Position numbers and translations under genes: made by a program
The notes under the pieces: generated by a model
Seen by the model: the letters and a program-made list of their open reading frames with translations, nothing else
Database searches by the model: none
What the model was told of the DNA's origin: nothing
Assembly (NCBI GenBank): GCA_020427005.1
Contig: JAGQOY010000052.1
Coordinates: 1-37,334 of the forward strand
Length of the DNA: 37,334 bases
Source: Planctomycetales bacterium
GTDB taxonomy: Bacteria > Planctomycetota > Planctomycetia > Pirellulales > Pirellulaceae
Reading direction: 5' to 3'
Shown: positions 26,535-34,622 of the stretch, one piece after another
Numbering within the stretch: position 1 is the stretch's first letter
Layout: the number at the start of each line of letters is the position of its first letter

Positions 26535-26570
26535 GACCCTCCCGAATGTTCGCGAATTTTCGGGAGGGTC
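26535..26570. repeat. perfect 12-bp inverted repeat downstream of msrB
   Basis: GACCCTCCCGAA (26535-26546) pairs with TTCGGGAGGGTC (26559-26570); the loop contains a palindromic TTCGCGAA. It lies 15 bases beyond the msrB stop codon and has no T tract. It may stabilise the msrB mRNA 3' end or end transcription. The arm motif CGACCYTCCC recurs in the hairpin at 30593. Confidence 0.6.
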
Positions 26571-26584
26571 AGTTGAGCGACTGA

Positions 26585-27244
26585 TTAGTCATCCTTTGGT
26601 GGAGCTGCGGTGTCCCCGGCTTTGCGATCATTCGACTTTTGAAGATCTTCCTTCTTGGCGTTCTTTTCCAGAATTATTTTAGGGGGAAGTTCCTCTCCTT
26701 CGGCAACAAACCGAATGGAGACTGAGTTAACACAGTGTCGAGTATTCTTCGCTGTAAACTGTTCGCCGAGAAAGACGTGTCCCAAATGGCCTTCGCAGTT
26801 GGTGCACAGGATCTCAATACGGAATCCGTCTGCATCTCTTTGCCGTTTGACGGCACCTTTGATTTCGTCATCAAAACTCGGCCAGCCACAGTGACTGTCG
26901 AATTTGTCGTTGCTTTTATACAGTGGCGCATTGCAACGTCTACAAATAAACGTTCCATGGCCTTTGTGATCCCAATATTCTCCAGTAAAAGCACGCTCCG
27001 TCCCTTTCTGCAGAATAACGTAACTTTCCTGAGGTGTTAGGCGATTGTACTTCGACTGTACGATAACGTTCTCCTTTTTCTTCTCGTCCGTCGGAGCTGG
27101 TTTTTCGTTTGGATTTGACTCTGTGGGCGGTGGTGCGACAACGGGTAAAATAAATTGATTTTCATCGCGCGCCGGCTGTCGCCAAAACGTTGCGAAGGCA
27201 AGAAATAAACAACAAACAACCGCTATGGAAACTGTTCGCAGCAT
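26585..27244 (-). CDS. msrB: membrane-anchored peptide-methionine (R)-S-oxide reductase
   Basis: MsrB reduces methionine-R-sulfoxide in damaged proteins. GGAG seven bases before the ATG at 27244 supports the start. Residues 5-20 form a hydrophobic segment ([16 protein letters not shown]) that acts as an N-terminal signal or anchor, followed by a Pro/Glu/Lys-rich linker to about residue 65; the enzyme therefore likely works outside the cytoplasm. The catalytic domain (about 66-182) shows the zinc ligands C101/C104 and C147/C150, the CGWPSF motif with Cys119 (119-124), the GHLGHVF motif (152-158) and the catalytic Cys171 in RHCVNSVSI (169-177). A charged tail of about 35 residues follows. The typical domain is about 130-140 aa, so the extra length is the anchor, linker and tail. 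Confidence 0.93.
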   Translation of the reverse strand: MLRTVSIAVVCCLFLAFATFWRQPARDENQFILPVVAPPPTESNPNEKPAPTDEKKKENVIVQSKYNRLTPQESYVILQKGTERAFTGEYWDHKGHGTFICRRCNAPLYKSNDKFDSHCGWPSFDDEIKGAVKRQRDADGFRIEILCTNCEGHLGHVFLGEQFTAKNTRHCVNSVSIRFVAEGEELPPKIILEKNAKKEDLQKSNDRKAGDTAAPPKDD

Positions 27245-27381
27245 GGGTAGACTCCATGTATGAGTTTTAGTCGATCAAGCTACTCGGTATGGAATTGTAG
27301 ACCGCCATAAGCCACGTCAATTGTAACATGGCTGTCGGTATTCAACTCAATATTAGTTCCAAGGAAACTTTGGTGCCCCGA

Positions 27382-27606
27382 TTACGAGCCTGCGGGCAGG
27401 GAAGGACGCTCAGTGGGAACTTCATGCTTCGTGGGGGCCCGGTTAGCTTTGGCTTTTTCCTGCTGCAACATAACCATCTGCATAATATACGGACCGGCAA
27501 AATAGCCGCCGACTAACAAAATCAGAGCTCCCACAATAAAGGGGAGAGAAATTAGCGGTTTCTTTTTCGTTACGGGTGTGTCGTCCGCCGTACTTGTTTC
27601 GGTCAT
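27382..27606 (-). CDS. small single-helix membrane protein, function unknown
   Basis: This frame encodes 74 aa from an ATG with GGAG seven bases upstream, a better ribosome binding site than most genes here. A polar N-terminus (MTETSTADDTPVTKKKP) precedes one hydrophobic segment (about 19-40, LISLPFIVGALILLVGGYFAGP). It is followed by a charged/helical region (QQEKAKANRAP) and a Ser/Pro end. I recognise no family. The topology suggests an inner-membrane protein with a short cytoplasmic N-terminus. It is transcribed divergently from the PQQ lipoprotein gene with about 180 bases between them, and toward msrB in the same direction. Confidence 0.65.
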   Translation of the reverse strand: MTETSTADDTPVTKKKPLISLPFIVGALILLVGGYFAGPYIMQMVMLQQEKAKANRAPTKHEVPTERPSLPAGS

Positions 27607-27789
27607 AATTGAGCTCCAAGAATAAGAAAATAGCTAAGGAAGAATAATCGACATTGTAGTCGAAAGGACCCTTGTGTGCATTGGAGATTCGCGCAACCTG
27701 GGGTGGAAGTAAATCCAACAAGATCTGCCAGTCGTAGTTTGAGCTGGTTATGATTATTTCGTTGTTAATTTTTTGCGATTTTAGTGGTA

Positions 27790-29214
27790 ATGAGCATGGC
27801 AAAGAGGGCTACAAAGCGGAGCTGTTTTCGAGGGCTGACGTCAATCATGCTCTTAGTATTGGCGGCCTGCACTCAGGACCAGCGACAGGGGCAAGGCCAG
27901 ACCCGGAGTGAAGCGGTATCACAAACTAGGTCCAAGGGAGACGACTGGCCGAGATTTCTAGGCCAAAGTAACGATGGAACTAGTCAGGAGGAAGGGGTCG
28001 ATCCCGATCGCTGGGAACCACATCCCCCCATCAAATGGTCGGTACTCTTGGGAACTAGTTATGGCGGACCCACGATTGTCGGCAGCCGTTTGCTGCAATT
28101 TGACAAGGAGGGAGCCGATGAGCGAGTTGTTTGCTATGACGCAAACGACGGCAGTCAACTGTGGCACTGGCGGTATCCGATAGAGTACGCCGACATGTAC
28201 GGATACAACAGTGGCCCGCGCTGCAGTCCAATTGTGGATGAGAATAGGGTATATGCATATGGTGTGGCAGGAGATTTAACTTGCCTGGACCTCGAAACCG
28301 GCAAGTTAGTTTGGCATCAGCAGGTGTCCAAGAAATATGGTGTAGTGCAGAACTTTTTTGGAGTTGCTTCTACGCCAATCGTGTATGAGGATTTGCTGTT
28401 GGTAATGGTGGGTGGAAGTCCTTCAGAGTCACAGCACATACCTGCGGGCCAACTTCAACTTGTCAAACCCAATGGCACTGCCATCGTGGCTCTAGACAAG
28501 AGGACGGGGGAAGAAAAATATCGTGTCGGAGACGAGTTGGCGAGCTACTCTTCGGTCCGCGTGGTTCGAATTCACGACCAGGACTTGGGGCTAGCCCTCG
28601 TCCGAGGTGGCCTGTTGGCGTGGGAACCTCGCACGGGAAAGCAGATCTTTCACTTTCCTTGGAGGGCCGACATGCTGGAAAGTGTGAATGCAGCTTTGCC
28701 AGTGGTTTTCAACAATCAGATTCTGGTTTCGGAAGCATATGAAATTGGTAGCGCACTCCTGGAACTCGACTCATCACTTCAGCCGCAGGTCCTTTGGCAA
28801 GATCAGGCAAAGTCTCGCAATCCCTCCTTCCGGGCGCATTGGTCAACTCCCGTTCTCATTGATGGATATCTATACGGTTGTAGCGGGAGGAATCAACCCG
28901 ACAGCGATTTTCGTTGTATTCGCTGGAGTGACGGAGAGCTCATGTGGCGACAGCGGCAGCACGAACGTAGTAGCGTGCTTCTTGTGGACGGTTATCTAGT
29001 GGTTCTGGGTGAATATGGACGTCTGTCGCTAGTACGGCCCAACCCAGAGAGCTATGAAACTCTTCGTGAAGTGGACCTATCAGAGATCGCGAATCCCGAA
29101 ACAGGCGAACCGTGGCTTTCCTATCCTTGTTGGGCGGCACCAGTGCTTTCCCACGGCTTGCTTTATGTCCGAGGTGACACGCGTTTGATCTGTATGGAAT
29201 TGATCCCAGAGTAG
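27790..29214 (+). CDS. PQQ-like beta-propeller lipoprotein
   Basis: This protein belongs to the PQQ-binding-like beta-propeller (PQQ_2) proteins that planctomycetes carry in many copies. An ATG at 27790 (or 27796) is preferred over the GTG at 27784. The N-terminus has a basic region, a hydrophobic stretch (LTSIMLLVLAAC) and a lipobox LAAC with Cys at about residue 27, so it is probably a lipoprotein. The start of the mature protein, DDWPRFLGQSNDGTS, is the family's usual opening. Repeating blades follow (VVCYDANDGSQLWHW, LTCLDLETGKLVWHQ, and VALDKRTGEEKYRV). No dehydrogenase catalytic residues are recognisable, so an enzymatic role is not supported; an assembly or binding scaffold role is as likely. 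Divergent from the small membrane protein gene. Confidence 0.85.
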   Translation: MSMAKRATKRSCFRGLTSIMLLVLAACTQDQRQGQGQTRSEAVSQTRSKGDDWPRFLGQSNDGTSQEEGVDPDRWEPHPPIKWSVLLGTSYGGPTIVGSRLLQFDKEGADERVVCYDANDGSQLWHWRYPIEYADMYGYNSGPRCSPIVDENRVYAYGVAGDLTCLDLETGKLVWHQQVSKKYGVVQNFFGVASTPIVYEDLLLVMVGGSPSESQHIPAGQLQLVKPNGTAIVALDKRTGEEKYRVGDELASYSSVRVVRIHDQDLGLALVRGGLLAWEPRTGKQIFHFPWRADMLESVNAALPVVFNNQILVSEAYEIGSALLELDSSLQPQVLWQDQAKSRNPSFRAHWSTPVLIDGYLYGCSGRNQPDSDFRCIRWSDGELMWRQRQHERSSVLLVDGYLVVLGEYGRLSLVRPNPESYETLREVDLSEIANPETGEPWLSYPCWAAPVLSHGLLYVRGDTRLICMELIPE

Positions 29215-29474
29215 GCACTTGGACTAACTGTTGCTTTGCAAGCCCACGCCTCCGCGTACGAAGGTGTATGCATCGTTTTGGCGATTTGAAATCAGGGCTC
29301 AATCGTCGTCTGAATCCACAGCGTTGAGATTATTCAACTTTAAGAACTGACTTGCTCTGGACGAGTTGCCATCTGAGTAGCACGCACACGCTCAGTCTGA
29401 TACGATTGTTTGCGAGGAATCTTCGGGCGAAATACGATTGGATCTCGGATTGAAAATGCAGTGAAAGTAACGGA

Positions 29475-30434
29475 ATGAGTGCGGATCTTGTAACGATTGA
29501 TGGTGTTCAACTTCGATTAGCTTCACCCATGGAAAACCGTGCGGAGTGGATTGGGCAGCGAGAGGTTCTGAAGCAATTGTTAGCCTGTTGGATCGTCGTG
29601 GATGAGACGGATCTACCTTTGACTCCAAGGTTAGTAGGCGTTCCTGGGATAGGCAAAACGGCACTGGCGATGGCTGCAGCTGGGCTGCGAGAGCAGGAAT
29701 TGTATGTGTTTCAGTGTACTGCAGACACTCGTCCCGAAGATTTGCTGGTTACTCCGGTGCTAAGCCAAAATGGAAAAATTGCCTACCATGCGTCGCCTCT
29801 GGTAACGGCCATGTTACGAGGGGCTGTTTGCATCTTGGATGAAGGCAATCGAATGAATGAAAAATCTTGGGCCAGCCTGGCACCATTGTTTGATCAACGG
29901 CGATATGTTGAATCCATTGTAGCGGGAATTGTAATCAATGCTCATGCTGGATTTCGGTGCGCGGTAACAATGAATCAAGACGATTCGACTTATGAAATCC
30001 CGGATTATATCCTAAGCCGCCTCCAGCCCACGTTGCCGCTTGGATTTCCGAGCCGCCAAGACGAGCTTTCAATTCTGCAGTATCACTTGCCATTTGTGGA
30101 AGCCGAGATGCTGGCGATCACGGTGGAGTTCTTACAACGCTCGCACGAACTAAGACTCGATTACTCCGCGCGAGACGGGCTCAACTTACTTCGCTACGCG
30201 ATAAAGCGACTCAGTCAAGATGCAGACCATCCTGTTAGCAAGGATGCCGTTTGGCGAGAGGCTCTAGAGTTTTGCTTGGGTGAGGATGCGTTGAATTTGG
30301 AGGCCTTGGCTGAGCGCAAGCAACGGATTTCAAGAGGTGGGGGGCTGCCTTTGGGACTCGGGGACTTTTTCTTTGACCCTAATGATCCTTTGCATCCGGA
30401 TTTTGACGATGATGAGCAAGAAGGCGAAATCTAG
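29475..30434 (+). CDS. MoxR-type AAA+ ATPase
   Basis: This is a MoxR/CbbQ-type AAA+ ATPase, a chaperone-like group that often remodels a partner containing a von Willebrand A domain. The 319 aa show Walker A GVPGIGKT (55-62), Walker B AVCILDE (117-123) followed by [12 protein letters not shown], a sensor Asn in AVTMNQ (163-168), and an Arg-finger candidate at SRLQ (181-184). The C-terminal helical part is followed by an acidic tail (DFFFDPNDP...[11 protein letters not shown]). No VWA-domain gene or other partner lies next to it: downstream is a structured non-coding stretch and then a minus-strand gene. AACGGA precedes the ATG as a weak ribosome binding site. Confidence 0.85.
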   Translation: MSADLVTIDGVQLRLASPMENRAEWIGQREVLKQLLACWIVVDETDLPLTPRLVGVPGIGKTALAMAAAGLREQELYVFQCTADTRPEDLLVTPVLSQNGKIAYHASPLVTAMLRGAVCILDEGNRMNEKSWASLAPLFDQRRYVESIVAGIVINAHAGFRCAVTMNQDDSTYEIPDYILSRLQPTLPLGFPSRQDELSILQYHLPFVEAEMLAITVEFLQRSHELRLDYSARDGLNLLRYAIKRLSQDADHPVSKDAVWREALEFCLGEDALNLEALAERKQRISRGGGLPLGLGDFFFDPNDPLHPDFDDDEQEGEI

Positions 30435-30823
30435 TGCGAGGCGCGCAGGAGTAGCATTTTCAGTCTGCAAGGATAGTGTGTTTACACCCAGAGCTAACTC
30501 GTTGAAGTACGGCTTGTTGGAATGCTGAAGTAAGATTCTTGCTGGGTTCAGAAAATAGAACAGAAGAACCCTACCCGCTCGCGTTGCTCGCGACCTTCCC
30601 AAATGGGAAGGTAAGTTCTTGGAAAAGTCACGGCCGTAAAAGGGTAATACTTACCTCTCCGCAGGGGCTTAACGGGGAGGTAGTAAGTAAATTACGAGCC
30701 AGTGAGGGTACCCCGCGGGCCTGCAGATTTTTTCTGAGTGCCAACGGGTAGGGTGTTCGATCGTTGATCAGACAGGCCAAAAGACACTTCTTTGCTGAAG
30801 CATGCTCTCACATCGAGAATCAA
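30435..30823. other. non-coding region with structured repeat-like element
   Basis: No gene is supportable here. A 70-codon frame (30539-30751) overlaps the hairpins and reads like translated repeat. The 30560-30740 stretch contains several palindromes and looks like a dispersed intergenic repeat. Confidence 0.5.
30569..30735. repeat. REP-like palindromic element
   Basis: From 30571 the sequence carries CTACCCGCTCGCGTTGCTCGCGACC, in which CGCG..CGCG arms can pair. Then comes a perfect 8-bp hairpin, ACCTTCCC (30593-30600) and GGGAAGGT (30605-30612) with loop AAAT. Further on, ACTTACCTCTCCG pairs imperfectly with CGGGGAGGTAGTAAGT. Such short-hairpin arrays are common intergenic repeats in bacterial genomes. 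The downstream minus-strand gene ends at 30824, so it lies between two 3' ends. Confidence 0.5.
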
Positions 30824-31774
30824 TTAATAATCTAGTGTAGGAGCTGATGCACTTAGGCGATCGGCTGCCTCTTCAGCCCAAGGACTTTCGGGTGCGAGCT
30901 CAAGAAACTGCTGCCAGTGTTCATTGGCTCTAGCACTCTGACCAAAGTCATCCAAGACTCGTGCGAGATGAAAATGCACATCGGCGTAGTCGGGCAATTG
31001 TTGCAAAGTTCCTTCAAAGGCGGCAATTGCTAGTTCAGGATCTCCACATTCAGCCAAGACGCATCCCAAGTTGGCTCGAGCTTCTATCATGCCGGGATCT
31101 AACTCAAGTGCCATAAAGTATCTCTCACGAGCGGCTGTAAGTTCACCCTGTCGGTAGAGGATTTCAGCCAACTGAAAGCAAATATCCGCTCGTGGTCCGT
31201 AGGCTGCTAGGGCCGTGCGATAGTATTCAATGGCTACAGGGAGGTTATCGCAATCTTCCGCTTCAATGGCACAATCGATAATTTGTTCCAGTGAGAGGTG
31301 GGCTGAACTTGCGGTTAAGCTTGGGGCATGTTGTTCAATAGCGGGTGAAAGCAAAAGTGTGTAAGGTTCGTCTAGTCCTGGCTCGTGCTCAGGTTCGTCG
31401 AATCCAAACCTAAGTTGTCCGTTTGCTTCTAGAAGTTGTTCTCCGGTTCTGAGAACGAGTTTCTTACCGTCGACGAGAAGTGGTAAACTGGAGAGCAGTA
31501 CCTCGCAGGACGCTTTCGGATTCAATAATTGGTGTGCGCAAAGTTGCTTGAAGATCGATTGCGCAGTGATGCCATTTCGCATCCAAGCCAAAAGTTGCTT
31601 GGCATTAGCTACGCCCAGATAATCGAAGTAAGGTAGTCGCAACACTTCCTTAACGGGATGCAGCAAACCTAGTTGTTGCCAGCGTCGCACCACTCGCACC
31701 GAAATATGCAACAACTCAGCCATCATGGCCGGTGTGTACAATCTCTCTTGATAAACATTATCGGAGCTCGACAA
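30824..31774 (-). CDS. MerR-type HTH / TPR protein
   Basis: This 316-aa protein combines a DNA-binding module and a protein-interaction module. It starts with TTG at 31774; AAGGA nine bases upstream supports this, and the first in-frame ATG would cut into the HTH. Residues 12-80 resemble the MerR helix-turn-helix: LYTPAMMAELLHISVRVVRRWQQLGLLHP, then LPYFDYLGVANAKQLLAWMRNGIT. A middle region (85-155) is of unknown type. Residues about 166-310 form four or so TPR units (AIEYYRTALAAYGPRADICFQLAEILYRQGE, and similar). The MerR-plus-TPR combination suggests a transcription regulator responding to a partner protein rather than to a small ligand; the target is unknown. It lies alone on the minus strand, with no operon partner. 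Confidence 0.78.
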   Translation of the reverse strand: MSSSDNVYQERLYTPAMMAELLHISVRVVRRWQQLGLLHPVKEVLRLPYFDYLGVANAKQLLAWMRNGITAQSIFKQLCAHQLLNPKASCEVLLSSLPLLVDGKKLVLRTGEQLLEANGQLRFGFDEPEHEPGLDEPYTLLLSPAIEQHAPSLTASSAHLSLEQIIDCAIEAEDCDNLPVAIEYYRTALAAYGPRADICFQLAEILYRQGELTAARERYFMALELDPGMIEARANLGCVLAECGDPELAIAAFEGTLQQLPDYADVHFHLARVLDDFGQSARANEHWQQFLELAPESPWAEEAADRLSASAPTLDY

Positions 31775-31880
31775 TGTTTCTTTTCCTTCGTTGATTCCAA
31801 GCCTCCCGTTGCTGCGTATGTGGTCTAAATCACAGAAAGAGTATCACGATCGAAACGTGCACTGATCAGCTGTGCACAAA

Positions 31881-32756
31881 TCAATACCGAAGCATGCAGT
31901 ACAGTGCCCGCAGGCCATCTCGCCAGCCGATTTTTTTCCCCTGATCGAAACCGCGTCGATCATAGCGAATTGGCCGTTCGTAGAATCGTACTCGCTTACG
32001 TGCCAACTTCACAGTCAGTTCAATTTCAATGCCAAAACGATTCTCTTTCAAATTGGGGGCTAATTCCTGGATTAGCTCACGGCGCATCAGCTTATAACAT
32101 GTCTCCACGTCACTTAAATATAAGCCAGTTCGCAAATTGGCCAAGCGAGTAATGAGCCGATTGACGGCCACATGCCACAGCGGCGGAACTGGGCGATCAT
32201 GGTGTCCATAGCGCGTGCCATAAACTACATCCGCCTGATTTTCAACAATGGGTTGAATCAAGAATCGAAAGTCGTCGGGGTCATATTCTAGGTCCGCGTC
32301 CTGTACGACTACTGCAGTTCCTGAAGCCTCTGCAAATCCTGTCCTCAGTGCAGCGCCCTTACCGCGATTCTTTTCGTGGAAAATGACTTTCAAATCGCTG
32401 GAAGGTGATAATGCTTGCAGCTTTTCGCGAGTGCCATCTTGGCTGCCATCATCGACGAGAATTAGCTCAAGTGGAAGGCCTGTTCGTCGAACCCGCTCGA
32501 TGACGGTTAGAACGGTATCCACTTCGTTGTATACGGGAATTACTACGGACAATACGAAGTCTTCTGGGATCACGAAAATCCCCAATCGCCGACAGGCATC
32601 ATCCGTCAGCATCTGTCCAAGGCGATTCGCTTGTACGTGGCTTAGGTTAAGACTTGAACTGCAATCCGCAGGATGTTGTTTTTCAGACAATGCCGTTCTC
32701 ACAGAAAAGGGTTCAACAGCATTGATCTCAATGGCTGTTCGCCATGAAAGGGTCAA
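31881..32756 (-). CDS. GT2 glycosyltransferase, dolichyl-phosphate-mannose synthase-like
   Basis: This family-2 glycosyltransferase transfers a sugar from a nucleotide donor to a lipid-phosphate or glycan acceptor. The coordinates give the longest frame (291 aa), which starts with TTG. The first in-frame ATG, at 32612, would give 243 aa, the usual family length, and is an equally good start. Counted from 32756, the signatures are VVIPVYNE (71-78), VDDGSQDGT (101-109), a DxD-type motif in QDADLEYDP (152-160), and the ENRFGIEIELTVKL acceptor-helix segment. It ends with a GWRDGLRALYCMLRY tail. No C-terminal membrane helices are present, so it is probably a soluble or peripheral enzyme. No polysaccharide cluster is adjacent. 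Confidence 0.85.
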   Translation of the reverse strand: MTLSWRTAIEINAVEPFSVRTALSEKQHPADCSSSLNLSHVQANRLGQMLTDDACRRLGIFVIPEDFVLSVVIPVYNEVDTVLTVIERVRRTGLPLELILVDDGSQDGTREKLQALSPSSDLKVIFHEKNRGKGAALRTGFAEASGTAVVVQDADLEYDPDDFRFLIQPIVENQADVVYGTRYGHHDRPVPPLWHVAVNRLITRLANLRTGLYLSDVETCYKLMRRELIQELAPNLKENRFGIEIELTVKLARKRVRFYERPIRYDRRGFDQGKKIGWRDGLRALYCMLRY

Positions 32757-33318
32757 GCTGCCTAACTTATTAATTGCTTGCTCCTGATGCTCAATCGTTT
32801 ATTCGTAGAACAAAACTCTTTGCAGTTAATAGAAGCAAAAGCAATGAGCCAAATTAGATCGTGCTCAATCGCTCTCGTAGTGTGACCTAAAAGAATAGCA
32901 TGATTTAGGGACACGTTGCATTAGTTGTTCGGTAGCGAAAAAAAAGAGATACATAGCTTGACAATCTAGGATCAAAATCACACAATCCTCATCTTCAAGA
33001 AACGTTGGTTTTGAGTTTGCTACATCCCCTTTTCCAATTGCTAATCTTAAAACTCTAGCCAATCCGTTGTCAGCTTACTATGAAAGTTGATCAAGTCGGT
33101 TAATGATTGGCGGGCCTTTGATATTGTGATGCCATCCTGATGTAGGTGGCTTGAATTCGCCAGGGATGAGCCTGTGGCCAGGGATGGCCAGCTTTTTGAT
33201 TCACTGGATGAATGCATTTAGCTCTTTTTTTGCTTTCGAAGTGAAAACCAATCTGGGTGGTATTTCACTACTCGCGATAATAGCTACGCGGTATTGGTGA
33301 CTTCGAAATGTTCGTGGA
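32757..33318. other. intergenic region between glycosyltransferase and kinase genes
   Basis: This 562-base stretch is more AT-rich than its surroundings and contains no supportable protein gene. It has a candidate promoter (TTGACA at 32958, CACAAT at 32981) and, about 200 bases on, a short hairpin with a T run (33175-33197). Together they could bound a small plus-strand RNA, listed in the findings. Confidence 0.5.
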
Positions 33319-34455
33319 TCAGTTGCTCGAAGTGCCCGGATTGTCTAAGCGACGTACTTCATCCAACCAGACGCGGATGTCATGGTTATACTCGCTTGCT
33401 AAATCGCCAAAAACCAACTGACGATGGAACTGTGCAGCCCCATCTTCGCGAAGTTCCGCAGCTTCAGCACTGGGAAATCGTTTGGCCGGATCTGTAGCAA
33501 TGAATCGCTTGCACAAATTCATGAGTAGATTATTGCAAGCGACTTCGGGTGGGAGTAACTCGTGCAGGCGTTGAGGCAAGCGTCGCTTGGCCTCTAGCAA
33601 TTCACGATATCCTAACTGTGCATCAAAGCACGGTCGTCCAGCTAGCATTTCAATCATTACATACCCCAAACTAGCTAAATCACTCCGAGGGGTGCATGTC
33701 GCGCCTTCCAGAACTTCCGGAGCGGCATAAGTTGGTGTGCAGGAACGACTAGGTGGGGGATCATCGATGTCAAACGCGGCACCCATATCGATAAGCTTGG
33801 CGTGACCAGTTCGTTTGAGCATGATGTTGGCAGGTTTAATGTCACCATGCACGATGCGTTCGCGGTGAAGTGCCGCCAGTGCTGCCAAACAATCACGGAC
33901 AATCGCTACTGCGACACCAGCCTTGAAGCGAACTTGCTCTGGACCAAGTGTTGCAATGACACTCTCCAGGTACTGCCACTTGGGATCCGGGACAGCTTGT
34001 CGCATGCGCGTCAAACGCTCGGGATTCAGCAATTGGCGAATGTCGTATCCGTCGATCCACTCCATGACCATGATCCTAATTCGGTCTCGGTCAACAAAGT
34101 CATGAATGTCCAGCACGTTATCATGTTGAATGGTTGCCACGCGTGAGGCCACTGCTGCAATGCGTTCCATTGCGCAGCGATAAGCGGCACAGTCCTGAAA
34201 TCGCTCTGGAGAAAAAACTTTGATAGCTACAGGATGGTTGAACCCATCTGCCCCTCTCCGTTCACTCAGATAGACAATTCCTTGTCCACCCGCCCCCAGC
34301 TGGCGAGAAAAACGGTGGTACGTGGTCCACTTCAATTGCTGATCGCGGAGTAGTTCCTGATACTTGAGGGTCAGGTCGTTATTATTTTGGGGAGGTTGAG
34401 GATCACCAAAAAAAGTCTGCGTCTTGTTATCATCAATCATTGTTGTTAGATGCAT
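33319..34455 (-). CDS. Ser/Thr protein kinase (HGD/DMG variant)
   Basis: This eukaryotic-type protein kinase has 378 aa and no obvious membrane helix or sensor domain, so it is predicted cytoplasmic. Catalytic elements are the Gly loop GAGGQG (54-59), the ATP-binding Lys79 in VAIK, the catalytic loop IVHGDIKPAN (201-210) with Asp205, Lys207 and Asn210, the magnesium motif DMG (223-225) in place of DFG, and APE (245-247). The catalytic loop reads HGD rather than HRD, as in many kinases of the non-RD group, so activation-loop phosphorylation is not an obvious control. The C-terminal region after about 320 lacks a recognised domain. Met6 (34440) is an alternative start. The nearest neighbour, a dehydrogenase, is more than 160 bases upstream. 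Confidence 0.88.
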   Translation of the reverse strand: MHLTTMIDDNKTQTFFGDPQPPQNNNDLTLKYQELLRDQQLKWTTYHRFSRQLGAGGQGIVYLSERRGADGFNHPVAIKVFSPERFQDCAAYRCAMERIAAVASRVATIQHDNVLDIHDFVDRDRIRIMVMEWIDGYDIRQLLNPERLTRMRQAVPDPKWQYLESVIATLGPEQVRFKAGVAVAIVRDCLAALAALHRERIVHGDIKPANIMLKRTGHAKLIDMGAAFDIDDPPPSRSCTPTYAAPEVLEGATCTPRSDLASLGYVMIEMLAGRPCFDAQLGYRELLEAKRRLPQRLHELLPPEVACNNLLMNLCKRFIATDPAKRFPSAEAAELREDGAAQFHRQLVFGDLASEYNHDIRVWLDEVRRLDNPGTSSN

Positions 34456-34622
34456 ACGAACATCCGTTTTGTTGCGTCTTAGCCTTCATGGCGTGAACAG
34501 CAAGTAGAATCGTTTGGCACTTAGCAGTCTGCTGTCCGGTTCAGTGAGGTAATCATCTTATACTAGTCCGTCCAGCCAGGCATTCGGAAAATCGTGAGTC
34601 AACGAAAAAATCTAGTCGCATT

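Larger units (their letters stand above)
26079..26584. other. intergenic region with repeat-like sequence
   Basis: About 500 bases separate the GntP-type gene from msrB. No protein-coding gene is supportable: the short frames here are not protein-like. It contains a 12-base direct repeat (26454-26465 and 26489-26500) and a strong hairpin (26535-26570), which suggest an insertion-element relic or a dispersed repeat. Confidence 0.5.

Noticed and set aside
26398..26682. A 94-codon plus-strand frame in the msrB intergenic region
   Set aside because: It overlaps the hairpin and repeat block and the end of msrB on the opposite strand; its composition is not protein-like.
30539..30751. A 70-codon frame in the palindrome-rich region
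   Set aside because: It translates a repeat element and contains no recognised motif.
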